A program made the translations under genes and the position numbers. Shown here piece by piece: positions 1 through 5,561 of a DNA stretch of 6,232 nt. The notes below the pieces were generated by a model. The model was not told the origin of the DNA. It did not search any database and saw only the letters and a list, made by a program, of their open reading frames with translations. Source of the DNA: an uncultured Clostridiaceae bacterium. GTDB lineage: Bacteria > Bacillota > Clostridia > Lachnospirales > Lachnospiraceae. The stretch spans positions 1 through 6,232 of the forward strand of contig CAMWMT010000169.1 in the NCBI GenBank assembly GCA_947175375.1, read 5' to 3'. Every line of letters begins with the position of its first letter. Position 1 is the first letter of the stretch.

Positions 1-690
1 GTATCCAAGGTATGTGGCATCAACATGGTGCAGATTGCGACCGATATCATCACGCTGCCGTTTACGAACCATCCAAGTCCGGTGCCGGAGCTGAAGGAGA
101 AGAAATTTGCCCATTATGGCGTGAAGGAAGCGGTATTCCCGTTCAATATGTTCCCAGAGGTGGACCCGATCCTCGGACCGGAAATGCGTTCCACCGGAGA
201 GGTGCTGGGGCTTTCCGCAGATTTCGGAGATGCGTTCTACAAGGCGGAAGAGGCGACCAAGAACCAGATCCCGACGGAAGGCTGTGTGCTGATTTCCGTC
301 AATGATCGCGATAAGCCGGAGCTGGTGGAAGTTGCGAAAGGCTTCTATGAGTGTGGATTTTCCATCATGGCGACCGGACGGACCTGCGATATGAGCGAGG
401 CAGCGGGGATTCCGGCGCTGAAGGTGTGGAAGATCAACGAGGGGCGTCCCAATATCCTGGATAAGATCACCAACGGGAAGATCCAGCTGATCGTCAATAC
501 GCCGATTGGCAAGAAGGGCGCGGTGGATGACAGTTACATCCGCAAGGCTGCGGTGAAGAACAAGATTCCGTATATGACTACCATGGCTATGGCAAAAGCG
601 ACCGTGGAAGGGATTCGTTCCGCGAAGCGGGATGGGAAGCTGCCGGTGAAGTCGCTGCAGGAGTTCCATGCGGAGATTACGGATAAATAG
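1..690 (+). CDS. carB: Carbamoyl phosphate synthase large subunit, C-terminal part (5' end outside window)
   Basis: This is the last 229 codons of CarB, which makes carbamoyl phosphate from bicarbonate, ATP and glutamine-derived ammonia for pyrimidine and arginine synthesis, in complex with CarA in the cytoplasm. The frame is open from base 1 and ends at TAG 688-690. The end of the second ATP-grasp half shows the hallmark FPEVDPILGPEMRSTGEVLG (about 151-210). The remainder is the MGS-like allosteric domain (about 280-690). Residues matching the phosphate-binding set of the E. coli domain are present: Lys in NDRDK (near 315), the two Thr of ATGRT (373-375 and 382-384), Lys in WKINEGRP and Asn in IVNTP. 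Effector binding (UMP, IMP or ornithine) is therefore plausible, although which effector applies cannot be read. The full protein is normally about 1,070 residues, so roughly 840 lie upstream. Its GC content is higher than that of the AT-rich stretch that follows the inverted-repeat element. Confidence 0.97.
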   Translation, partial: VSKVCGINMVQIATDIITLPFTNHPSPVPELKEKKFAHYGVKEAVFPFNMFPEVDPILGPEMRSTGEVLGLSADFGDAFYKAEEATKNQIPTEGCVLISVNDRDKPELVEVAKGFYECGFSIMATGRTCDMSEAAGIPALKVWKINEGRPNILDKITNGKIQLIVNTPIGKKGAVDDSYIRKAAVKNKIPYMTTMAMAKATVEGIRSAKRDGKLPVKSLQEFHAEITDK

Positions 691-706
691 AGTGCCGTAG
701 AGTGAC

Positions 707-890
707 GCCGCCGGGAGGGAGCGGATGGCACTGGCAGGCCGCGGGCAACGCAGGTCTGAACTAAGCTCTGACTCCGACCAACGACGCTCGGGAGAGCCCT
801 CGCGCCGGGTCTGCGGAAGAGCTGGATTTCATCCCTGCTAAAAGCGCCCTTAAAGGGCCTGCCAGTCGCCATCCGCTCCCTCCCGGCGGC
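707..890 (+). repeat. Long inverted-repeat element, candidate structured RNA
   Basis: The left arm 707-740 and right arm 856-890 are reverse complements over 34 bases. The only difference is one extra C (867) on the right, which would be a bulge in a hairpin. Nested helices continue inside: 743-746 with 846-849, 750-754 with 834-838, 764-769 with 818-823, 770-774 with 807-811 (one U-G pair at 773/808), and 782-784 with 800-802. The innermost hairpin, 786-789 with 794-797, closes a GGGA loop, which fits GNRA. The GNRA loop and the U-G pair make sense only for a + strand transcript. The element begins 16 bases after the carB stop. No T tract follows either arm, so it is not an ordinary intrinsic terminator. 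No clear target-site duplication flanks it. It could be a structured ncRNA or 3' UTR element of carB, or a small non-autonomous repeat. I do not recognise the family. The inverted repeat itself is certain; its role is unknown. Confidence 0.85.
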
Positions 891-923
891 TGTGCATCGA
901 CATGAGTAATATAATGATTTTAA

Positions 924-1088
924 ATGTTAGCCGCTGTGGATGGGGAAGAGTTCCTGTTCATGGCGGTGTTTTTGCTCATTTTTGAGATCTTCTTTTTTAG
1001 AATTGTATGGCTGCGGAAAATATCTTATAATTACACTGAGATTGAAGCTGGAAAGGATGATATCAAACAGGAGATATGGGAATGGTAA
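924..1088 (+). CDS. Possible 54-aa single-pass membrane peptide ORF
   Basis: An open frame of 54 codons starts with ATG at 924, directly after an in-frame TAA, and ends at TAA 1086-1088. A second ATG at 960 would give 42 codons. From about residue 10 to 30 the product is strongly hydrophobic (LFMAVFLLIFEIFFFRIVWL), followed by Arg-Lys and then a charged tail, which is the layout of a one-pass membrane protein or the last segment of a larger one. The tail overlaps the next gene by 7 bases if that gene starts at 1082. There is no good ribosome binding site before 924. Before 960 there is only a weak GGGGAAGAG at 942-950. A TATAAT at 910-915 sits just before the first ATG, without a recognisable -35. 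This may be a small membrane protein, a gene remnant or chance. No family is recognised. Confidence 0.25.
   Translation: MLAAVDGEEFLFMAVFLLIFEIFFFRIVWLRKISYNYTEIEAGKDDIKQEIWEW
1069..1073 (+). promoter_or_regulatory. Ribosome binding site deciding the start of the 1082 gene
   Basis: AGGAG lies 8 bases before ATG 1082 but only 2 bases before the in-frame ATG 1076. The normal spacing therefore favours 1082. The site lies inside the 3' end of the small upstream ORF, so the two could be translationally coupled if that ORF is real. Confidence 0.65.
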
Positions 1089-1375
1089 CAGGGGCAATTC
1101 TTGAAAAAGGGGAAATCGGATATACATATCTAAAAAAGCTGTTTCGTTTCATGGATAATTTTCAGAAAGATTATAATTGGCTTATAACAGGTTGCGAAGC
1201 ATATCCTAAAAGGATGGGACACAGTATGCGTATTTTTCAATCGAAACATGGCGATTATGCATGGATAGACGGAGAAGAGCTGACGAACATTGTGAATCGA
1301 GATGATTTTCAATTGATATGGGGTGTACTATCTGGTTTTGATAAAAAGGTTTTGAAAATCGATATTTTAAAATAA
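1082..1375 (+). CDS. Protein of unknown function, 97 aa, possibly C-terminally truncated
   Basis: A 97-residue soluble protein without signal peptide or membrane segment. It is rich in aromatic residues, with recognisable blocks NWLITG (32-37), YAWIDGEEL (59-67) and DDFQLIWGVLSGF (74-86), so it reads like a genuine folded protein rather than a chance frame. The start at 1082 is chosen over 1076 because of AGGAG at 1069-1073. My recollection, which I cannot verify here, is that clostridial hypothetical proteins with this Trp-Leu-Ile, YxWxxGEEL and IWGVxSGF pattern usually run about 50 residues longer. This copy stops at TAA 1373-1375, soon after the last block. No continuation of that kind is visible in the other + frames after 1375, which would point to truncation rather than a single frameshift. 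Base composition is AT-rich compared with carB and the alpha-galactosidase. Function is unknown. Confidence 0.6.
   Translation: MVTGAILEKGEIGYTYLKKLFRFMDNFQKDYNWLITGCEAYPKRMGHSMRIFQSKHGDYAWIDGEELTNIVNRDDFQLIWGVLSGFDKKVLKIDILK
1338..1366 (+). promoter_or_regulatory. Candidate sigma-A promoter for the alpha-galactosidase gene
   Basis: TTGATA at 1338-1343 and GATATT at 1361-1366 are 17 bases apart, with 5/6 and 4/6 matches to the -35 and -10 consensus. They lie in the last codons of the preceding gene, about 80 bases before the GH36 start. An alternative -10, TAAAAT at 1368-1373, lacks a well-placed -35. The region is AT-rich, so chance matches are likely. No catabolite-repression (cre) palindrome or other clear operator was seen between here and the start codon. 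Confidence 0.3.
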
Positions 1376-1429
1376 GAGCACCAAAGAAAGCATCGTTCCA
1401 GGCGATGCAGGATTTCAGACAGAGTAGAG

Positions 1430-1435
1430 AAGGAG
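1430..1435 (+). promoter_or_regulatory. Ribosome binding site deciding the GH36 start
   Basis: AAGGAG sits 8 bases upstream of ATG 1444. The earlier in-frame ATG at 1405 has no comparable site in front of it, and its 13 extra residues do not look like the start of a GH36 enzyme. Confidence 0.85.
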
Positions 1436-1443
1436 AGTATTCA

Positions 1444-3687
1444 ATGAGCATCTTATTTAGCGAAAAGACGAAGACATTTCACCTGTATAATGAGAAGATC
1501 AGCTACATCATGACGGTCCTGCCTAATGGACATATGGGGCAGTTGTATTTTGGAAGGCGGGTTCACCACAAAGAGGACTTTTCTTATCTTCTGGAGCGGG
1601 TGAGCCATCCCATGACCGCCTGTGTGTTTGATGATGACGACAGTTTTTCCCTGGAGCATACGAGACAGGAGTACGGAGTATACGGAACGACGGATTTCCG
1701 GCATCCGGCAGTGGAAATCCTTCAGGAAAATGGTAGCAGGCTGTCGAATTTCGTCTATACAGGTCATGAGATGATGGCAGGAAAGCCGAAGCTTCCGGGG
1801 CTTCCGGCAACTTACACGGAGCAGCCGGAAGAGGCGGAGACGCTGGTGGTTCGTCTGAAGGATGAGCTGACCGGAATTGTACTGGAACTATTTTACACCA
1901 TTTTCGCAGAAGGCGGGATTCTGACAAGAAGCGTAAGGTATACAAACGAAGGGAATGAAAGCGTGCAGATCACACGTGCCATGAGCCTGTGTCTGGATCT
2001 GCCGGATCATGAGTATGAGTGGCTGCAGTTTTCCGGCGCATGGGCGAGGGAACGGCATATGAAGGTACGCAGGCTGGAGTCCGGGATTCAGGCAGTGGAC
2101 AGTATCCGGGGCAATTCGTCCCATGAACAAAATCCGTTCATCGTATTGAAACGTCCCACGGCAGATGAAGAACAGGGTGAGGTTATCGGATTCAGTCTTA
2201 TCTACAGCGGCAATTTTCTGGCTCAGGCGCAGGTGGATGCATTTGATACGACGCGGGTGCTGCTGGGGATTCATCCCTTTGGTTTCAGCTGGAAGCTGGA
2301 GGCGAGGGCATCCTTCCAGACACCAGAGGCAGTCATGGTCTACAGTCATGAAGGGTTGGGGGATATGAGCCGTACTTTTCACCGGCTGTATCAGAGGCGT
2401 CTGGCAAGAGGATACTGGAGAGACAGGGAGCGTACGATCCTTAACAATAACTGGGAAGCGACCTATTTTGACTTCACAGAAGACCGTCTGGTGGAGATCG
2501 CGAAAAAGGCAAAGGACTGTGGTGTGGAATTGTTCGTATTAGATGACGGTTGGTTCGGAGCCCGGAGAAATGACCAGGCAGGACTGGGAGACTGGATCGC
2601 CAACAAAAAACTTCTGCCGGAAGGGATCGCAGGTCTGTCCGAGAAGATCGAAGCGTTGGGGATGGGATTCGGCCTGTGGTTTGAGCCGGAGATGACGAAT
2701 CCGGATTCTGACCTGTATCGGACGCATCCGGACTGGATTCTGGAGACGCCGGGACGGCATGCTTCGTTGGGACGGCATCAGCATGCGCTGGATTTTTCCC
2801 GTCCGGAAGTGGTGGATTCTATTTATAAAATGATGGCAAAGATCCTGTCAGAGGCAAAGATCTCCTATATTAAATGGGATATGAACCGGAGCATCACGGA
2901 ATGTTATTCTCGTGTTCTTCCTGCAGATCGGCAGGGTGAAGTGTTCCACCGGTATATTCTGGGAGTTTACGAGTTGTATGAGCGGCTGACCTCGGAATTC
3001 CCTCAGGTGCTGTTTGAGTCCTGTGCCAGTGGTGGCGGGCGGTTTGACCCAGGGCTTCTGTACTATGCGCCTCAGGGCTGGGCAAGTGATGACTCCGACG
3101 CGGTGGAGCGCCTGAAAATCCAGCATGGGACGTCCTTCTGCTATCCTATCAGCAGCATCGGAAGTCATGTTTCGGTATCCCCGAATCATCAGGTGTATCG
3201 GGAGACTCCGCTGCATACAAGAGCCAATGTGGCGTATTTTGGAACCTTTGGATATGAGCTGGATCTGAATAAGCTGACAGAGGCGGAGCAGGAGCAGGTT
3301 AAAGAGCAGATCTGCTTTATGAAAAAGTATCGGAAGCTGCTTCAGTTCGGAAGCTTCTACCGCCTGAGCAGTCCTTTTGATGGTGATGGAAATGTGAGCG
3401 CATGGATGACAGTCAGCGAGGACAGGCGGGAAGCGGTTCTTGGATGGTATCGGATTCTCAGTCATGCCAATAGGCCCTGTAGCAGACTTCGCCTGAGTGG
3501 CCTGGACGAAACGCTGTGCTATTGCATCACAGAGGATGGACAGGAACGTGAAGGCGTATATTACGGAGATGAGCTGATGAATGTCGGACTGGTTACTACA
3601 GAGGGCGCAGCGAAAGAGGTGGCACTTGGCGAAAAAGGCGGATGTGATTTTGATTCCAGAATCTTTGTGCTGAAAGCAGAAGGATGA
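1444..3687 (+). CDS. Alpha-galactosidase, glycoside hydrolase family 36
   Basis: A complete 747-residue retaining alpha-galactosidase that removes terminal alpha-1,6-galactose from melibiose, raffinose and related plant oligosaccharides. The start at 1444 follows AAGGAG (1430-1435). Domains in order are the N-terminal beta-supersandwich (about 30-290), the catalytic TIM barrel (about 290-640) and the C-terminal beta domain (about 650-745). Visible motifs are NNWEATYF (W337), LDDGW (D367, D368), FGLWFEPEM (409-417), KWDMNR with catalytic nucleophile D479, ESCASGGGRFD (525-535) and SDDSDA, where D549 is the likely acid/base. Numbering runs one ahead of Geobacillus AgaA (D478, D548). At that offset the AgaA Ala355 position is Ala356 here, as in AgaA rather than the AgaB glutamate; this is inferred without an alignment. 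There is no signal peptide, so it is cytoplasmic and needs imported substrate. Its length is normal for the bacterial tetrameric group. Two TGA codons in tandem (3685-3690) end it. No transporter or regulator lies nearby. An aga/melA-type symbol would fit, but naming is not consistent across this family. Confidence 0.97.
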   Translation: MSILFSEKTKTFHLYNEKISYIMTVLPNGHMGQLYFGRRVHHKEDFSYLLERVSHPMTACVFDDDDSFSLEHTRQEYGVYGTTDFRHPAVEILQENGSRLSNFVYTGHEMMAGKPKLPGLPATYTEQPEEAETLVVRLKDELTGIVLELFYTIFAEGGILTRSVRYTNEGNESVQITRAMSLCLDLPDHEYEWLQFSGAWARERHMKVRRLESGIQAVDSIRGNSSHEQNPFIVLKRPTADEEQGEVIGFSLIYSGNFLAQAQVDAFDTTRVLLGIHPFGFSWKLEARASFQTPEAVMVYSHEGLGDMSRTFHRLYQRRLARGYWRDRERTILNNNWEATYFDFTEDRLVEIAKKAKDCGVELFVLDDGWFGARRNDQAGLGDWIANKKLLPEGIAGLSEKIEALGMGFGLWFEPEMTNPDSDLYRTHPDWILETPGRHASLGRHQHALDFSRPEVVDSIYKMMAKILSEAKISYIKWDMNRSITECYSRVLPADRQGEVFHRYILGVYELYERLTSEFPQVLFESCASGGGRFDPGLLYYAPQGWASDDSDAVERLKIQHGTSFCYPISSIGSHVSVSPNHQVYRETPLHTRANVAYFGTFGYELDLNKLTEAEQEQVKEQICFMKKYRKLLQFGSFYRLSSPFDGDGNVSAWMTVSEDRREAVLGWYRILSHANRPCSRLRLSGLDETLCYCITEDGQEREGVYYGDELMNVGLVTTEGAAKEVALGEKGGCDFDSRIFVLKAEG

Positions 3688-3730
3688 TGAGAAGATTTTT
3701 GAATGAAAGCAGGTACTTTGGAGGTGCAAA

Positions 3731-4495
3731 ATGATTTTTGAATTAGAACAGAGAGAAAGAGCTGAAGCGTTATTTGAGGGATGGCAGGAAACGATCATAT
3801 GGTCTTGCCTGCAGGGAGTGATGGGAAAGATCTATGCAGATGATCCGGATAATCCGGCTTCTGCCATGGCTTTGCTGGGTGATTTTTGTTTTCTGGCGGG
3901 CAAGCCGGACAGAGAGCTGGTTCTGTATGAACCAGGGCAGGAACGTCGGGATCTTCGGATCATGATCCCAAAGGGCAGAGACTGGGCAGAGTTGATCGAA
4001 GAATGCTATGGAGAAAAAGCCAGAAAATTTACGCGGTATGCCATCAAAAAGGAGCCGGAGGTATTTGACCGGGAGATGCTGCAGGCGGTGGTGGATGGAC
4101 TGCCGGACGGGTATGCGCTTAAGATGATGGATGAAGCATTATTTCGGCGCTGCAGGGAGATTCCCTGGTGCTGTGATCTGGTATCGCAGTATGAGGACTA
4201 TGATATGTATCAAAAGCTTGGATTGGGTACTGTGATTTTGAGAGATGGGGAACCTGTCTCAGGAGCATCTTCCTATTCCAGTTATCTGGGTGGAATTGAG
4301 ATTGAGATCGATACCAGAGAAGACCATCGAAGAAAAGGACTTGCTTCCATATGCGGAGCAAAGCTGATCCTTGCCTGCCTGGAACGCGGCTGGTATCCAA
4401 GCTGGGATGCCCATAATCCTGGCTCGGTGGCACTGGCAGAGAAGCTGGGGTATCATCTGGATCATGAATATACGGCGTATGAAGTGATCCGGTAG
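3731..4495 (+). CDS. GNAT family N-acetyltransferase, ZmaR-like (GNAT_acetyltran) type
   Basis: A 254-residue cytoplasmic acetyltransferase that would move the acetyl group from acetyl-CoA to an unknown amine. The C-terminal half carries the acetyl-CoA site: a beta strand IEIEIDTRE followed by DHRRKGLA (198-205), which is the R/Q-x-x-G-x-G/A loop of motif A, then a helix and the late block NPGSVALAEKLGY typical of GNAT motif B. The N-terminal ~120 residues are a separate domain, as in the family that includes the zwittermicin A resistance protein ZmaR (PF12746). That likeness is from memory of motif layout. Start ATG 3731 has GGAGG at 3720-3724, 6 bases upstream. It lies 43 bases after the GH36 stop on the same strand with no terminator between, so co-transcription is plausible but a shared pathway is not shown. 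The substrate cannot be deduced; antibiotic self-protection, protein or small-molecule acetylation are all open. Confidence 0.88.
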   Translation: MIFELEQRERAEALFEGWQETIIWSCLQGVMGKIYADDPDNPASAMALLGDFCFLAGKPDRELVLYEPGQERRDLRIMIPKGRDWAELIEECYGEKARKFTRYAIKKEPEVFDREMLQAVVDGLPDGYALKMMDEALFRRCREIPWCCDLVSQYEDYDMYQKLGLGTVILRDGEPVSGASSYSSYLGGIEIEIDTREDHRRKGLASICGAKLILACLERGWYPSWDAHNPGSVALAEKLGYHLDHEYTAYEVIR

Positions 4496-4503
4496 AAGGA
4501 GAA

Positions 4504-4531
4504 GAGAAATCTATGTGCCAGTAGATTTCTC
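4504..4531 (+). other. Perfect 10-bp hairpin between the two acetyltransferase genes
   Basis: GAGAAATCTA (4504-4513) and TAGATTTCTC (4522-4531) are exact reverse complements around an 8-base loop. The stem is AT-rich and no T run follows, so it is a poor intrinsic terminator. It starts 8 bases after the first GNAT stop and ends 25 bases before the GGGAGG of the second, without covering that site. Possible roles are an mRNA processing or stability element, a weak attenuator, or a protein-binding palindrome. The structure is certain, the role unknown. Confidence 0.6.
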
Positions 4532-4556
4532 ACATGCTGATGAGCAGGAAGATACA

Positions 4557-4562
4557 GGGAGG
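4557..4562 (+). promoter_or_regulatory. Ribosome binding site deciding the start of the second acetyltransferase
   Basis: GGGAGG lies 4 bases before ATG 4567. The upstream in-frame ATGs at 4534 and 4540 have no ribosome binding site at a normal distance, because the hairpin 4504-4531 occupies that space. Confidence 0.75.
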
Positions 4563-4566
4563 ATCT

Positions 4567-5310
4567 ATGAAAGAAAGGATCAAATACAAAATCGAAGAGC
4601 TGTTGTCCGGGGAATATTGTTGCACTACCGCACAATTGAATGAAAAAGGGATTATATATTCAGTAAAAAGCAGCGTGGAGAAGCCTTATGTTAAGGTCAT
4701 GGCATACAGGAACTGCGTGGTGGTCTGTACATCAGAGAATATTCATGTAAAAATACGGGAGCTTCTGCAGGATAAGAGCCGGGATGAGATCTTTGAACTG
4801 CCGTATGTCTACGGGCAGACAATCCATTATGTTCCCGGAGAATATTGTGTGGGCGAAAGCCTGCGACCATCTGATTATGAGTATCGGTTTCTTTTTGGTG
4901 AAGATATCTCATCATTAAGAGGACTGACCGGTTTTGAGAATTCTCTGACGTTTGAGGAGGATGGTACGACTTCAGCGAAAGCGGTCTTTGTAGCGCTGGA
5001 CGGTGGAAACGTGATCGGAGTGGCAGGAGCTGCGAAGTCATCGGTGGCCAATGTATGGGAAGTAGGTGTCGATGTCCGGGAAAAATACCGACAGGCAGGT
5101 TTAGGAACCTGCCTGGTCAACGGCCTGACAAAGGAACTGCTGGCGAAGGACATTGTTCCCTTTTATTCCGCTTCCGTGACCAATATCGGTTCTCAAATGG
5201 TGGCTCACAGATGCGGTTATCAGCCCATGTGGGTTGATACCTTTGGTACCGTGTTGGACGGGAGTTCGGTGTATCGTGATATCGTTGATGTTCTGGCAGA
5301 TAGATTCTAA
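4567..5310 (+). CDS. GNAT family N-acetyltransferase
   Basis: A 247-residue cytoplasmic protein, start chosen at 4567 from GGGAGG 4557-4562. The acetyl-CoA-binding half shows a strand WEVGVDVR followed by EKYRQAGLGT (172-181), with R175, G178 and G180 forming the R/Q-x-x-G-x-G loop, then a helix and the ASVTNIGSQMVAHRCGYQP block of GNAT motif B. Residues 1-110 form an extra N-terminal domain with many Cys and aromatic residues (for example YCCTTAQL near 18-25) that I cannot assign. Its layout is like the preceding gene's product: an N-terminal domain containing a GxIY...P stretch, then the GNAT fold. The two may therefore be diverged relatives, an inference from by-eye comparison only. The gap from the first GNAT gene is 71 bases with the hairpin at 4504-4531. 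The gene ends at TAA 5308-5310, with no clear terminator before the toxin-antitoxin region. The substrate is unknown. Confidence 0.87.
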   Translation: MKERIKYKIEELLSGEYCCTTAQLNEKGIIYSVKSSVEKPYVKVMAYRNCVVVCTSENIHVKIRELLQDKSRDEIFELPYVYGQTIHYVPGEYCVGESLRPSDYEYRFLFGEDISSLRGLTGFENSLTFEEDGTTSAKAVFVALDGGNVIGVAGAAKSSVANVWEVGVDVREKYRQAGLGTCLVNGLTKELLAKDIVPFYSASVTNIGSQMVAHRCGYQPMWVDTFGTVLDGSSVYRDIVDVLADRF

Positions 5311-5339
5311 AACCTTCCGTTAAATTTTATGAAATGAAT

Positions 5340-5374
5340 ATGATCATCAAAAAGTGGTATTGTATAAATATAAA
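5340..5374 (+). promoter_or_regulatory. AT-rich promoter/operator region of the toxin-antitoxin pair
   Basis: The 90 bases between the second GNAT gene and the antitoxin hold two overlapping TATAAA boxes (5363-5368 and 5369-5374), either of which could serve as a -10. No good -35 is found at 16-18 bases. An exact 8-bp palindrome ATGATCAT (5340-5347) lies where the -35 would be for the first box. Antitoxins of this kind usually repress their own operon by binding such palindromes, so it is a candidate operator, but the palindrome is short. Confidence 0.35.
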
Positions 5375-5400
5375 AATTTTGTCGGAAAGGAGGCGGGTCT

Positions 5401-5553
5401 ATGATGCAGTTGGCGAAATCTTATGAATTGCATGAGAACCAAAAACATGCTGCAAATATTTTGTTGACAAAGCTTGATGAAGCCATTGATGATATGGAGC
5501 ATGGAAGAGTACAGTCAATAGAGGAAGCGTGGGAAGAGATTGATTCGATTTAG
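5401..5553 (+). CDS. Putative type II antitoxin, short (50 aa)
   Basis: A 50-codon gene with a strong ribosome binding site, AAGGAGG at 5387-5393, 7 bases before ATG 5401; a second ATG follows directly at 5404. The product is acidic and predicted helical. Its latter part (LTKLDEAIDDMEHGRVQSIE, 22-41, then EAWEEIDSI) resembles the toxin-embracing tail of RelB/Phd-type antitoxins, with the usual 'E/D-x-x-x-G-x-V/x-S-x-E-E' pattern. The call rests mainly on position: it lies immediately upstream of a RelE/ParE-type toxin, with only 8 bases between stop and start, and the toxin's AGGAG overlaps its TAG stop. At 50 residues it is shorter than typical antitoxins (about 70-95). No ribbon-helix-helix or helix-turn-helix domain is recognisable. 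The frame upstream is closed by TAA at 5371-5373, so no longer form exists here. Autoregulation may be lost or need the toxin. Confidence 0.72.
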   Translation: MMQLAKSYELHENQKHAANILLTKLDEAIDDMEHGRVQSIEEAWEEIDSI

Positions 5554-5561
5554 GAGAATGG

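Noticed and set aside
534..872. Minus-strand open frame of 112 codons across the carB end and the inverted-repeat element
   Set aside because: It spans the end of a certain gene and a palindromic element, with Arg/Ser/Pro-rich low-complexity translation and no motif.
707..890. Inverted repeat as a simple rho-independent terminator of carB
   Set aside because: The loop between the arms is over 110 bases and there is no T run after either arm, so the standard terminator pattern is absent.
1390..1408. GCATCG/CGATGC hairpin before the GH36 gene as a terminator
   Set aside because: It has only 6 bp with a 7-base loop and no T run; such hairpins are expected by chance in a window of this size.
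1405..1443. Upstream start codon for the GH36 enzyme (13 extra residues)
   Set aside because: There is no ribosome binding site at a proper distance, while ATG 1444 has AAGGAG 8 bases upstream.
2848..3798. Long minus-strand open frame (316 codons) inside and past the 3' part of the alpha-galactosidase gene
   Set aside because: It is antisense to a gene with unmistakable GH36 catalytic motifs, has no recognisable domain, and runs across the GH36/GNAT boundary. It is a codon-structure shadow.
4534..4566. Upstream starts (4534, 4540) for the second acetyltransferase
   Set aside because: The hairpin lies directly in front and no ribosome binding site precedes them. ATG 4567 has GGGAGG at 4557-4562.
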